Shown here in pieces: positions 11,050-19,032 of a DNA stretch of 64,000 nucleotides (positions within the stretch are counted from its first letter, which is position 1; each line of letters begins with the position of its first letter). This DNA is from Thermotogota bacterium (GTDB lineage Bacteria; Thermotogota; Thermotogae; Petrotogales; Petrotogaceae): the NCBI GenBank assembly GCA_029780115.1, contig JAKOZG010000004.1, forward strand, positions 312,607 to 376,606, in the 5' to 3' direction. The translations under genes and the position numbers were made by a program. Under the pieces are notes generated by a model. The model saw only the letters and a program-made list of their open reading frames with translations. It was not told the origin of the DNA and made no database searches.

Positions 11050-11340
11050 TTATGGAAGAACTAGTAATAATATAATTGATATAAGCAGACAATAAATACC
11101 AGTAGTTTCATCTATAGCATCTGCAAGGATCATGTTAGTTCTTATTGTACCACTCAATTCTGGTTGTCTAGCCATTGCTTCCATTGCAGCTGCTCCAATT
11201 TTACCTTCTCCGAAAGCTGGGCCTAAAGCTCCAATTCCCATACATAGCCCTGCTGCCAAAAACTTCGCTAAATAATACAAACCCCATCCTAAATACCCTC
11301 CGTTAGTAACCAAAGTTTCAAGCATAGTCTTTAAATCCAT
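11050..11340 (-). CDS. atpE: Fo ATP synthase c subunit with Na+-type ion-binding residues
   Basis: A 96-residue two-helix proteolipid; a ring of these forms the rotor that carries the coupling ion. The cytoplasmic loop ARQPE is conserved. Helix 1 carries GPAFGEGK with Glu45, and helix 2 carries DETTGIY with Glu78, Thr79 and Tyr83. The 33-residue spacing from Glu45 to Glu78 equals that between positions 32 and 65 of the Ilyobacter numbering. Glu32/Glu65/Thr66/Tyr70 is the two-carboxylate Na+ motif described for the Fusobacterium nucleatum c ring. Na+ coupling is therefore likely (inference). ATG follows AAGGAGGAG. Confidence 0.97.
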   Translation of the reverse strand: MDLKTMLETLVTNGGYLGWGLYYLAKFLAAGLCMGIGALGPAFGEGKIGAAAMEAMARQPELSGTIRTNMILADAIDETTGIYCLLISIILLLVLP

Positions 11341-11420
11341 GGTTTCTCCTCCTTAAGATGTTTGCTTAGTATAAAAAAATTAACAAATTTATTTTAATAT
11401 ATTTAATTTTTAAAATTATT

Positions 11421-12239
11421 TCATTCTAGCAGTGAACCAATATAAACAATTGTTAGCAAAGAAAAAACAAAAGCTTGAATAAAACCAAAAAACCAACCGA
11501 AAATTGCCCACAAAAAAACGGGAAGAACAAAATACTTAACGATACTGCTTAAAATTAAAACCAACATACCTCCCCCCATTATATTACCAAATAACCTAAA
11601 AGAATGGGAAATAGGTTTTGCTATTTCGCTTATTATATTCAGTGGAAACATTATTGGATTAGGCTCGAAAAAAGATTTAAACCAGCTTGCAAATCCCTTA
11701 GATTTTATTGCAAAAACATGGCTAATTATTAAAACCATTATTGCATAAGTAAGGTTGACATTGAGATCAGAAGTTGGGGAATACCATACATCAGTGAATA
11801 GCTGAATATTTATCCCATTAGCTAGTGGAGTCACATTAATCCCAGGAATTCCACCTAAAACATTGGAAACCACTATATATAAAAATAAACTCATAGCAAC
11901 TACAAAAGTAGGCCTCCGGAATTCTGGGTTTGGGACAACTTCTTCTGTTATTTGCCAAAATGAATCAAAGAAGGTTTCAACTGCTGCTTGAACTCTTCCT
12001 GGTATTCTTTCAAACTTTATTTTTCTTGCAATCAATATCAATATGATCATGATTGCGAAAGACATTATAAGGGTCATTGGGTTCAATTGACCAAAGAAAC
12101 CACCTTTTCCGAAAGAGACAATCCATCTTTCTCCAATGCCTTCCATGTTCATTTCAAAGATGAACAGATTAATAATCCCTAAGCCTATATATAGTATAAA
12201 GAAAAAAATAATAAATTTTGAAACTCTATCTTTTGTCAA
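11421..12239 (-). CDS. atpB: Fo ATP synthase a subunit
   Basis: A 272-residue stator membrane subunit with 5-6 helices that forms the ion half-channels against the c ring. The essential arginine lies in SHSFRLFGNIMGG (about residue 214), with the usual PNPIMFPLNIISEIAKPIS before it. The start is TTG at 12239, 5 bases after AAGGAGGTG. Confidence 0.96.
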   Translation of the reverse strand: MTKDRVSKFIIFFFILYIGLGIINLFIFEMNMEGIGERWIVSFGKGGFFGQLNPMTLIMSFAIMIILILIARKIKFERIPGRVQAAVETFFDSFWQITEEVVPNPEFRRPTFVVAMSLFLYIVVSNVLGGIPGINVTPLANGINIQLFTDVWYSPTSDLNVNLTYAIMVLIISHVFAIKSKGFASWFKSFFEPNPIMFPLNIISEIAKPISHSFRLFGNIMGGGMLVLILSSIVKYFVLPVFLWAIFGWFFGFIQAFVFSLLTIVYIGSLLE

Positions 12240-12277
12240 CCAAACACCTCCTTTTTTGGTACAACCATATTTTTTAG

Positions 12278-12616
12278 TTACTTATAAGATAAATAAGAAG
12301 CTATCTTCATATTCATGATACCTAAAAAACTCAGCATAAGAGCCGATAGAGAGTTTAAAGCAGCTATACACAAAATTACAAAGTACAAAAGATATCTAAT
12401 TAAAAATCCAAAAGAAAACTTTTTTGGTTTTGATTCTGGATTTATCTTTTTAATTTCTTCTGCTAAAGAAATGAATCCTATTATAGCGCCTAATCCTCCC
12501 CACAGAACCCATAAAGAGTGAAAAGAAAAAAAGAAAAAAAAGATAATAACTTCAATTATTAGAAGCACAATTGTTTTTTTTATCAGTTCCCTGAGTTTCT
12601 TTTTGAGTTCCGTCAT
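12278..12616 (-). CDS. atpI: AtpI-like small membrane protein of the ATP synthase operon
   Basis: A 112-residue protein with about four hydrophobic helices, a Lys-rich N-terminus and a central cytoplasmic loop (EEIKKINPESKPKK). Size, topology and position before atpB match AtpI, which aids c-ring assembly in other bacteria. Sequence conservation in this family is low, so the name rests largely on context. ATG follows AAGGAG at 6 bases. Its first 65 bases overlap the end of the preceding gene. Confidence 0.75.
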   Translation of the reverse strand: MTELKKKLRELIKKTIVLLIIEVIIFFFFFSFHSLWVLWGGLGAIIGFISLAEEIKKINPESKPKKFSFGFLIRYLLYFVILCIAALNSLSALMLSFLGIMNMKIASYLSYK

Positions 12617-12830
12617 TACTTTCTCCTTCTTTTGAGAATTCCTTTACAGCTGAATACAAGCCGGAAAGCACACCTAAAAACATGAAACCAGCCATCCAAA
12701 ATCTTTGGCTAGTTAGAAGGTAGATAAAATATCCGATTAAAAGACCAACGAATATATTAGACAGTATTATAATAGCAAAATAAAAAATAATATTCAAGTT
12801 ATGAAAAGAATTAAAATCTATTTTTTTCAA
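12552..12830 (-). CDS. AtpZ/AtpI-type small membrane protein, first gene of the ATP synthase operon
   Basis: A 92-residue protein with two predicted membrane helices (about residues 12-37 and 43-65) and a polar tail. The helical pair with WMAGFMFLGVLSGLYSA resembles AtpZ proteins that precede atpI in many operons. I choose the TTG at 12830 because GTGAGGAG lies 6 bases upstream of it; the open frame extends to 12857. The tail (GTQKETQGTDKKNN) is low in complexity and is encoded in the 65-base overlap with the next gene. Confidence 0.65.
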   Translation of the reverse strand: MKKIDFNSFHNLNIIFYFAIIILSNIFVGLLIGYFIYLLTSQRFWMAGFMFLGVLSGLYSAVKEFSKEGESNDGTQKETQGTDKKNNCASNN

Positions 12831-12889
12831 AATAAACTCCTCACTTTTAAATAACAAAAAATTTACATTTTAACCACAAACCATAAGTT

Positions 12890-12918
12890 ATTATACTATT
12901 TATTTATTACTATTTCAA
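12890..12918 (-). promoter_or_regulatory. Sigma-70 type promoter of the ATP synthase operon
   Basis: Read on the minus strand, TTGAAA (12918-12913), a 17-base spacer and TATAAT (12895-12890) form a near-consensus housekeeping promoter. It lies 60 bases upstream of the first operon gene and beyond the stop of the upstream beta-barrel-like gene. Confidence 0.8.
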
Positions 12919-12992
12919 TTTATAAGTTAATAGACATATTGTGTTTGTATAATGAAGGTTGACAATAATTGTACTATGACATTAGTTAAAGA

Positions 12993-13835
12993 TTAAAAAA
13001 TAATTCCCAAACTGAGCCCAAATTCTATAGAATTATTTTCTGGTTCCCAAACGTATTCAATATTTTCTCCTGATTTTTTTAAATATGCCAATGAAGATTT
13101 TTTAACGTGCCAATATCTTACGAAAAGCCGAGTGCATAAAATGATATTTTTTAAAGGAACATGAACAGATATATTGTTTTTTAAACCAAAACCCTGATCT
13201 TGAATATTTTTCACATCGCTATAAGCTGGATTAAAATCACTTAAATAACTATTTTGTAAGCCAAGAACGAACAAATCATATTCAAATTCATTATTCATAA
13301 TAACATCTTTTTTTAAATTAACGCTTGTTTCTATGATTATTGGAAAATATAAATAATTAGATTCTCTTTTATAACCTAAATAACTAGCCCTTCCTAGCTC
13401 ATCGATTAAATTTCTATAGCCCAATCCCAGAAATGGTGAAATAAAAATCTCCGAATTTAACGAAAATTGCTTACCAATTAGTTCTCTTATTTCAAACGTA
13501 TAATCAGAAACATTGTTGAGTTTAACTGGATGACCGTCTGATGTTGAACCATCATAACTAATATCTCCATATGCAAATTTCCCTTCAACTTTGAATAAAA
13601 AATTAGAGTTGTAAAGAAAAGTAAGAGAAACCCCTTTCATTAACCCGTATTCTTTCATAAACAAATCATGATTGTCATTTACTTCCCAATAATTAAAATA
13701 AAAAAATTCAGGCTCCACCTTAACATAACTCGAATCAGAAAAAGAAACATCAGCCAGAACTATAGTTTGCATAAAGAATATTATAAAACAAATGCCAAAG
13801 AGAATTTTGACATTATAAGGGTTCGTTAAATTCAT
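12993..13835 (-). CDS. Predicted outer-membrane beta-barrel-like secreted protein
   Basis: A 280-residue protein with an N-terminal signal peptide (hydrophobic core about residues 10-27, ending near VLADVSF). The rest consists of alternating amphipathic strands rich in Tyr, Phe and Asn, such as SPFLGLGYRNL, and ends in the aromatic strand IEFGLSLGIIF. A final Phe and this pattern are typical of outer-membrane barrels. No family was recognised. It starts in an ATGA overlap with the PrcB-domain gene and has no good ribosome binding site of its own, so translation is probably coupled. A toga (outer sheath) location is inferred. Confidence 0.7.
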   Translation of the reverse strand: MNLTNPYNVKILFGICFIIFFMQTIVLADVSFSDSSYVKVEPEFFYFNYWEVNDNHDLFMKEYGLMKGVSLTFLYNSNFLFKVEGKFAYGDISYDGSTSDGHPVKLNNVSDYTFEIRELIGKQFSLNSEIFISPFLGLGYRNLIDELGRASYLGYKRESNYLYFPIIIETSVNLKKDVIMNNEFEYDLFVLGLQNSYLSDFNPAYSDVKNIQDQGFGLKNNISVHVPLKNIILCTRLFVRYWHVKKSSLAYLKKSGENIEYVWEPENNSIEFGLSLGIIF

Positions 13836-14374
13836 GAGAGTGAAAAAGTAAAACTTTTTTTCAAAACAATAGTTTGGCCTTTCTCTTGTTCAATTTTAGC
13901 TATAACTTCCCAATCTCCCTCAATTAGAATTTCTTCAATCTCAATACCAATTGAAGGATAAGTAAATGCTTGAGTAACCATTTCTCCTGGTGCAGGAGTT
14001 TTTAAAAAGAGCTCGATATATATTTTTTTTGCCTTTTCATCAACAAGAATATTGTTTAAACTCAAACTGTATCCTCCGGTTCTTTTCTCACCTGCACTTA
14101 TACAAACTACAAATGGAGTTCCTTTGACAATTGTTGTTTGGTTATTGTTTTGCCTAATAACTATTTCAGCACCTTGAGTTCTTAAGTAACAACTAACAAT
14201 TTTATAATTTTTCATAATAATAACCTCACTATTTTCAGATATCGTGTTATTATAGTTTCCATCTTCACCAATAATTTCAGGTGTGTAAGTTTGCTTAGGA
14301 GTATTTAACAATATTGCGCCTCCAATCAATGCTCCTGTTAACAATATAACTAGAATAACCTGGTTTCCACTCAC
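13832..14374 (-). CDS. Membrane-anchored PrcB-domain protein
   Basis: A 180-residue protein with one N-terminal membrane segment (residues 7-23) and an extracytoplasmic domain. The region from VVCISAGEKRTGGYSLSL through KTPAPGEMVTQAFTYPSIGI fits the PrcB C-terminal domain, with its conserved TGGY and PG-x2-VTQA-x-TYP elements. PrcB of Treponema denticola stabilises the dentilisin protease complex. The gene lies just downstream of a subtilisin-like lipoprotein protease, as expected for a protease partner, though a terminator separates them. GTG start after AAAGGAGGG at 5-base spacing. Function as chaperone or inhibitor is inference. Confidence 0.8.
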   Translation of the reverse strand: MSGNQVILVILLTGALIGGAILLNTPKQTYTPEIIGEDGNYNNTISENSEVIIMKNYKIVSCYLRTQGAEIVIRQNNNQTTIVKGTPFVVCISAGEKRTGGYSLSLNNILVDEKAKKIYIELFLKTPAPGEMVTQAFTYPSIGIEIEEILIEGDWEVIAKIEQEKGQTIVLKKSFTFSLS

Positions 14375-14509
14375 AAAAATCCCTCCTTTCTGAAATCAAA
14401 ATCTTATTTTTTAAAATTATTCATTTCTAAAATTATTGTAACTCACTTAATTATTTTATCATATAAAGATTGAAGCCTGATATTGGCTAAAAAAATTCCT
14501 AAATAAATA

Positions 14510-14539
14510 ATAAATTGGGATCCGAAGATCCCAATTTAT
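14510..14539 (-). terminator. Rho-independent terminator of the subtilase transcript
   Basis: The 13-bp perfect stem ATAAATTGGGATC (14510-14522) and GATCCCAATTTAT (14527-14539) carries, on the minus strand, a TTCG tetraloop closed by C-G, an especially stable form. T-rich sequence with a seven-T run follows within about 25 bases. It lies 22 bases after the subtilase stop. The PrcB gene further on therefore probably has its own promoter or depends on read-through. Confidence 0.85.
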
Positions 14540-14560
14540 CGTTGAATGTAAAATATTAGA

Positions 14561-16573
14561 TTAAAAGATAGTCCAAGGAACTCCTCCATATTCATCTATA
14601 AATCCATTTCCCTGTCCACTTATAGGTATATTAATAGGGATCTTTTTGTTGTTTATTGTTATTTCAGCCACTAAATTAAATGTGTCATTTCCAGAATATA
14701 TATAAACCAAATAATAATAGCCACTTTCTTCTGTATAAGGTAATAAGTCTATTATCTTTGTCTCGTAGCTTTTTAAATTAAATGCTTCAATATCGTTAAG
14801 TTCATTGTCAACTAAATATATATCTAGATCACCTGTAAAAAGATCGTCACTTGTTAAAATAGCTTTGAATTGGGTCGTTTCAAATTCTTGAGTATAGGTT
14901 GTTGTGCCTTCTGAGAGAGGTTTTACAGTAACTTCATTGGTATATCTAAGCTCTTCTTGCATTCGATAATTTGGAGCAGATGCATAGAGATATTCAGGTC
15001 CTCCAATTTCAATATTGTATTCTCCCGGATCTATCCAAGAGAATAATTCGTAGCCTTCGTCATTAGTTTTTCCGTAATATCTTTTTCCAGTGTCATTATT
15101 TTCTAAAGTTAGGTTAACACCGGGTAAATAATAACCACCCTTTTTAGTTTTTGCTTCTACTTTTAGAATACCGCCCTCATACTCATCTGGATCAAGAGTA
15201 AGAGAATTCGCGGCATTTATTCTTCCATAGCCTGAAGCAGTATCATAACCTGGAGCATCGATGTCTTCTGCTCCTTCTTCTATCATCTTTCTTATTTGAT
15301 AAACATCTGCATCTGGATATTTTTCTTTCAATAAAGCAGCTAATGCAGACACATATGGACATGACATAGAAGTACCTGCCCAATAGGCGTAAGGTTGTCT
15401 ATCTACGCCTTCAGATGGTGCAAGGCCTTCAAATGGTGCAAGTCTTACTGGAATAGATGAAATTATGTTGTTACCTGGAGCTGCTACAGAGACATATTCT
15501 CCTCTTGAAGAAAAAGAAGTAACTTTATCTCCTGCATTACTTGCTGCAACGCCTATTACTCCAGTAAATGCAGATGGGTAATGCCAAAATTGATCAGTAG
15601 TATCGTTACCAGAAGATGCTACTACAACTACGTTATGCGTTAAAGCATAGTCAAAAGCATCTTTTAGGATGTTGGAATAGCCTCCACCGCCCCAACTGTT
15701 TGATAAGACGTCTGCTCCGTTATCTACAGCCCATACTATTCCGTCAGCAACTGCATAGTCACCCACGTAACTAGGTCTAAAGATTCTAATAGGCATAATT
15801 TTGGCATCTGGTGCTAATCCTGATATTCCTACACCATTATTTCTTTTAGCAGCTATTATTCCCGCTGTATGTGTACCGTGACCATCGGAATCGTAGTCTG
15901 CTGTGGGTTCAATTGTCCTTCTAAGATAAGGATCGTAACCTTGCACTAATTGACCTTCTAAATCAGGATGAGTGCCGTCAGTTCCGGTGTCTAATAAACC
16001 AACTACTACACCAGCTCCTGTTGCAGAAGTCCAAGCAGTTTCGGCTTCTAATAAGTCAAGAGCATATTGATATTTTATAAAGGGATCTGTAGTTTCTGGA
16101 GTGAGATTGTTATTAAGTTGCATGGAATTGTTTCTTTGAATTTGAGGGTCTTGGTCTTTAATTACAGGAATTAATCTTCTATCTGTATAATTTGGTTCTG
16201 CGTATCTTATTCCTTCTATGTTTTCTGACTTTAATATCTCTAAAGCTTTTGATACGTCTAAATCACCATCTAATTGTATTAGTACAGCCTTAAGCTCTGT
16301 AATTTCTTCTACAATATTTGCACCTTTGAGTCTTTCTAGCAATTCATCTTTTGCACTTTCATCTTCATATCCAACAACTAATTCATTATCGTTATATTTG
16401 CGGCCTTGAAGTTCTATAAATGTGGGAATATATGAATTGTAACCTGGAGAGTTGGAACTTGTTGGACTATCATTAACTCCACTATTAGAAGTCGGGTTTA
16501 AATTCACACAACCTGAAATTATAAAAATCAAAGAAACAACCAAAATAATTATTATTGAAAATCTTTTTTTCAT
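14561..16573 (-). CDS. Subtilisin-like serine protease, lipoprotein (S8 family, fervidolysin-like)
   Basis: A 670-residue exported protease. The signal peptide ends in the lipobox FIISGC, so Cys22 is probably lipidated. A Ser/Asn-rich linker leads to a propeptide (about residues 55-130, ELVVGYEDESAKDELLERL). The catalytic triad is Asp195 (LLDTGTDGTHPDL), His232 (GHGTHTAGI) and Ser402 (AGTSMSCPYVSA), with the oxyanion Asn323 (ASSGND). The C-terminal 220 residues contain a carboxypeptidase-regulatory-like beta domain (GVNLTLENNDTGKRYYGKT) and a further beta domain. It lies 18 bases after the FnIII lipoprotein gene (likely operon). All active residues are intact. A 6-residue duplication sits just before the catalytic serine. 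Confidence 0.95.
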   Translation of the reverse strand: MKKRFSIIIILVVSLIFIISGCVNLNPTSNSGVNDSPTSSNSPGYNSYIPTFIELQGRKYNDNELVVGYEDESAKDELLERLKGANIVEEITELKAVLIQLDGDLDVSKALEILKSENIEGIRYAEPNYTDRRLIPVIKDQDPQIQRNNSMQLNNNLTPETTDPFIKYQYALDLLEAETAWTSATGAGVVVGLLDTGTDGTHPDLEGQLVQGYDPYLRRTIEPTADYDSDGHGTHTAGIIAAKRNNGVGISGLAPDAKIMPIRIFRPSYVGDYAVADGIVWAVDNGADVLSNSWGGGGYSNILKDAFDYALTHNVVVVASSGNDTTDQFWHYPSAFTGVIGVAASNAGDKVTSFSSRGEYVSVAAPGNNIISSIPVRLAPFEGLAPSEGVDRQPYAYWAGTSMSCPYVSALAALLKEKYPDADVYQIRKMIEEGAEDIDAPGYDTASGYGRINAANSLTLDPDEYEGGILKVEAKTKKGGYYLPGVNLTLENNDTGKRYYGKTNDEGYELFSWIDPGEYNIEIGGPEYLYASAPNYRMQEELRYTNEVTVKPLSEGTTTYTQEFETTQFKAILTSDDLFTGDLDIYLVDNELNDIEAFNLKSYETKIIDLLPYTEESGYYYLVYIYSGNDTFNLVAEITINNKKIPINIPISGQGNGFIDEYGGVPWTIF
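15407..15442. repeat. 18-bp tandem duplication inside the subtilase gene
   Basis: Two adjacent 18-base units (15407-15424 and 15425-15442) differ at one base. They encode the repeated peptide LAP(F/S)EG about 15 residues before the catalytic serine. The duplication is in frame and probably recent, and alters a surface loop next to the active site. Confidence 0.8.
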
Positions 16574-16591
16574 TTTATCTTACCCCCTTTC

Positions 16592-18550
16592 TTAATTACC
16601 TGTGGTAAATTCATTATGCATTTCAGGCATTACTCCACCCAACGGATCTATACCCCAACCGTAGTCTATTGCTATAGAATATGCCACACTATCTGAATCA
16701 TAAGATACAGCGTATGCGTAATCTACTCCCCAGTCATAGGTTTTACCAGGTTCTAATTCGATGTCTCCATATAAGTAAATTCCGTCTGATAAATATAAGA
16801 ACCAAGTTAAATCTTCATATTCAGGGCTTCCTTCAATTCCTTTAAAAGTCACAGATACATCTGTTGCACCTTCTGTAATAAAGTCGTACGGGTAAACAGT
16901 ACCCTCTTTCAAAATAACTGGGAAAATATTATTTTCACTTTGTGGTAAATCGTATATCCACATTGTATAGTAGAACTCAACAACAGATTCAGGAGAAGTT
17001 AACTCTTTTGTAGGTTCCCAAACAAAGGTTGGTTGTCTTGAAACGTCTGCTTCTCTATCTGCCGGTGACTTTAAATTCACATTGAAACTATCAAGAGGAA
17101 CTACTGAACCCAATTTAACAAGTTCGCTTTCTTTAGTACCTCTATAAGAGCTCACAGCATACCATACTTCTTTTCCAACTTCGTTTTGTGCAGATGAATC
17201 TAAATAATAACCAGATCTTACAGTAGCTATTTTTCTATAATTAACTCCATCAAAAGATCTATAAACGTTATAGCCATCAGGGCGTACGACGTTTGGCCCA
17301 ATTAATTCACTAATTGTGTCATAATCAAACCAGCTTATCTCTATCCATAAGTTAGTTCCTTTGGGAGCAGCTTCTATCCCTATACCAAAATTTTTTAACG
17401 GTTCAAAATCTTGTGGTAGGTTATTAGCACCATTAAAATCAAACTTATCAGAAACTATTTTTAATAGTTTATCGTTGTTATAAAATTCTACTCCTTGGTT
17501 TCTTGTATAAGCTACTATTCCAACATAACCTAGATCCACAGGACTAATAGGAACAAAAAGATTTTCCTCTACTTCTTCGACTTCTTTATTTATCGTAATA
17601 TATTCTATTTTCTCTACTCTATTGTCATTGTAATCATAAAATACAACATATAAAGGAACTTCTCCATAAAAGGTAGATATATCCATAGTAAATGTAGCAG
17701 TTCGTGTGTCTGAAGCAAAATATCGCTCTCCTAAAAAGCTTGCTCCTGGAACACTCCCTATTTTCGCATAAATAGAACTCGGATGATTATCTGTCTCAAC
17801 ATCGATTCTCAATACGAAATTTTCTGTAATGTTGGTGATATCTAGCTCGTTACCTTGCAAGTCAAAAAAACTGAGAGTAACTTCAGGGAAGCTTTGAGAA
17901 TCAGGGTCTGTAGATAATTCAGCAGTTCTTAATTGAACTTCTTTTACATTGTAGGCAAGGTCTTCGGTTTTTAAATCTTTGATTTCACTTAAAGCGTCTC
18001 CTTGTTTTTTCAATTCTACGTCTATCTTTTCAGGAAAACCTCTAACGTTAAAGGTTACTTGTCCATTTTCGTCTGTTACGCCTTGTGCCAAAACATCTTC
18101 CCCATTTTTGACAACAACAGTGGCTCCTTCAACTGCCGGACCTGTGTTATATTCAACAACAACAAATGAAGCCGGAATTGGCTCCAAAGAGCCTGTCGTG
18201 AAACTCCAAACATTACTTGTCGCCGTTTTTCCTTTTGGATCTTTTGCTACCACTTTCCAATAGTATGTTTTTTCCTCTTCAAGTTCCAAAGGTCCATAAG
18301 ATTTCGTAGTTAAGTTTAACTCTTTAAGACGAGGATTACTGTCTTCACCAAAATATAAGTCAAATTTTAATGTGTCTTCATCAGGATCAGTAGCTTCCCA
18401 AGATAGAGTTACGTTTATTGGTACATTTGTAGCTCCGTCCAGTGGAAAAGGATTTGTGGGTTTATTAGGCGCTTTATTTAATATTGGCGCACAGGAAAAC
18501 AGCATTAATACACAAACCAACGCAGTTAATACATAGTATAACTTTTTCAT
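16592..18550 (-). CDS. Fibronectin type III domain lipoprotein
   Basis: A 652-residue exported lipoprotein. The signal peptide ends in LMLFSC, giving Cys20 as the lipidation site. It is followed by an FnIII-like domain (about residues 25-125; NVTLSWEATDPDEDTLKF, KTYYWKVVAKDPKGKT, WSFTTG), a carboxypeptidase-regulatory-like domain (about 130-190; GATVVVKNGEDVLAQGVTD), and further beta-rich modules including a second FnIII-like one (DGYNVYRSFDGVNYRKIA). No catalytic motif. The frame is open to 18637, but ATG 18550 has GGGGGTGAAG at proper spacing and starts the lipoprotein signal. It precedes the subtilase gene by 18 bases; a scaffold or partner role in the same envelope complex is inferred. 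Confidence 0.85.
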   Translation of the reverse strand: MKKLYYVLTALVCVLMLFSCAPILNKAPNKPTNPFPLDGATNVPINVTLSWEATDPDEDTLKFDLYFGEDSNPRLKELNLTTKSYGPLELEEEKTYYWKVVAKDPKGKTATSNVWSFTTGSLEPIPASFVVVEYNTGPAVEGATVVVKNGEDVLAQGVTDENGQVTFNVRGFPEKIDVELKKQGDALSEIKDLKTEDLAYNVKEVQLRTAELSTDPDSQSFPEVTLSFFDLQGNELDITNITENFVLRIDVETDNHPSSIYAKIGSVPGASFLGERYFASDTRTATFTMDISTFYGEVPLYVVFYDYNDNRVEKIEYITINKEVEEVEENLFVPISPVDLGYVGIVAYTRNQGVEFYNNDKLLKIVSDKFDFNGANNLPQDFEPLKNFGIGIEAAPKGTNLWIEISWFDYDTISELIGPNVVRPDGYNVYRSFDGVNYRKIATVRSGYYLDSSAQNEVGKEVWYAVSSYRGTKESELVKLGSVVPLDSFNVNLKSPADREADVSRQPTFVWEPTKELTSPESVVEFYYTMWIYDLPQSENNIFPVILKEGTVYPYDFITEGATDVSVTFKGIEGSPEYEDLTWFLYLSDGIYLYGDIELEPGKTYDWGVDYAYAVSYDSDSVAYSIAIDYGWGIDPLGGVMPEMHNEFTTGN

Positions 18551-19032
18551 TCTAACTTCACCCCCATTATAACGTTTTGTGTTTTTCGAATGAAACTTAC
18601 CATATACAAGCAAACAAAATTCTGCAGACTTACTCACATTTAATTAACTACTTGTTTTTATATTTCACCCACCTTTATTTAAAATATTGTTCTTGAAAGT
18701 AAAGCAAGTTAGTTTGATCTTTTTTGCACATAGTGAAACTGTAGAAAGAAAAAATATTGAAAACAATGTTAAATCCAATTATAAACAGGTTTAATTTAAT
18801 ACAAATTTTAGTGAGCGAATAAGTAAATTCAAAACATATTTTATTAAGGTAAATTTATTATATCATAAAAAATCGTTTTTATAACAATGTATTCATTTAA
18901 TATTCATCTTATATGTAAAATTTACATTAGCATCGTAACAATAAATGTTTAGAAATTGTAAAGAAAAATCAAGGTAAAAAATCAATTTTATAGTATAATT
19001 TTTATGAACTAAAGCTTGAAGGGGATGCTTGT
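18551..19032. other. AT-rich divergent intergenic region
   Basis: No gene or RNA is visible in these 482 bases. It must hold promoters for the minus-strand lipoprotein operon and the plus-strand amidohydrolase. The best element seen is TATAAT at 18994-18999, 34 bases before the amidohydrolase start, without a good -35. TATAAT also occurs on the minus strand at 18571-18566, too close to the lipoprotein start to be certain. Confidence 0.5.
18994..18999 (+). promoter_or_regulatory. Candidate -10 box for the amidohydrolase gene
   Basis: A consensus TATAAT lies 34 bases upstream of the ATG at 19033. The sequence 16-19 bases upstream of it (around TCAAGGTAA) matches the -35 consensus poorly, so the promoter is plausible but incomplete. 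Confidence 0.4.

Noticed and set aside
12947-12985. Plus-strand promoter-like words (TATAAT, TTGACA) upstream of the ATP synthase operon
   Set aside because: No plus-strand gene follows, and the two words are in the wrong order and spacing to act together.
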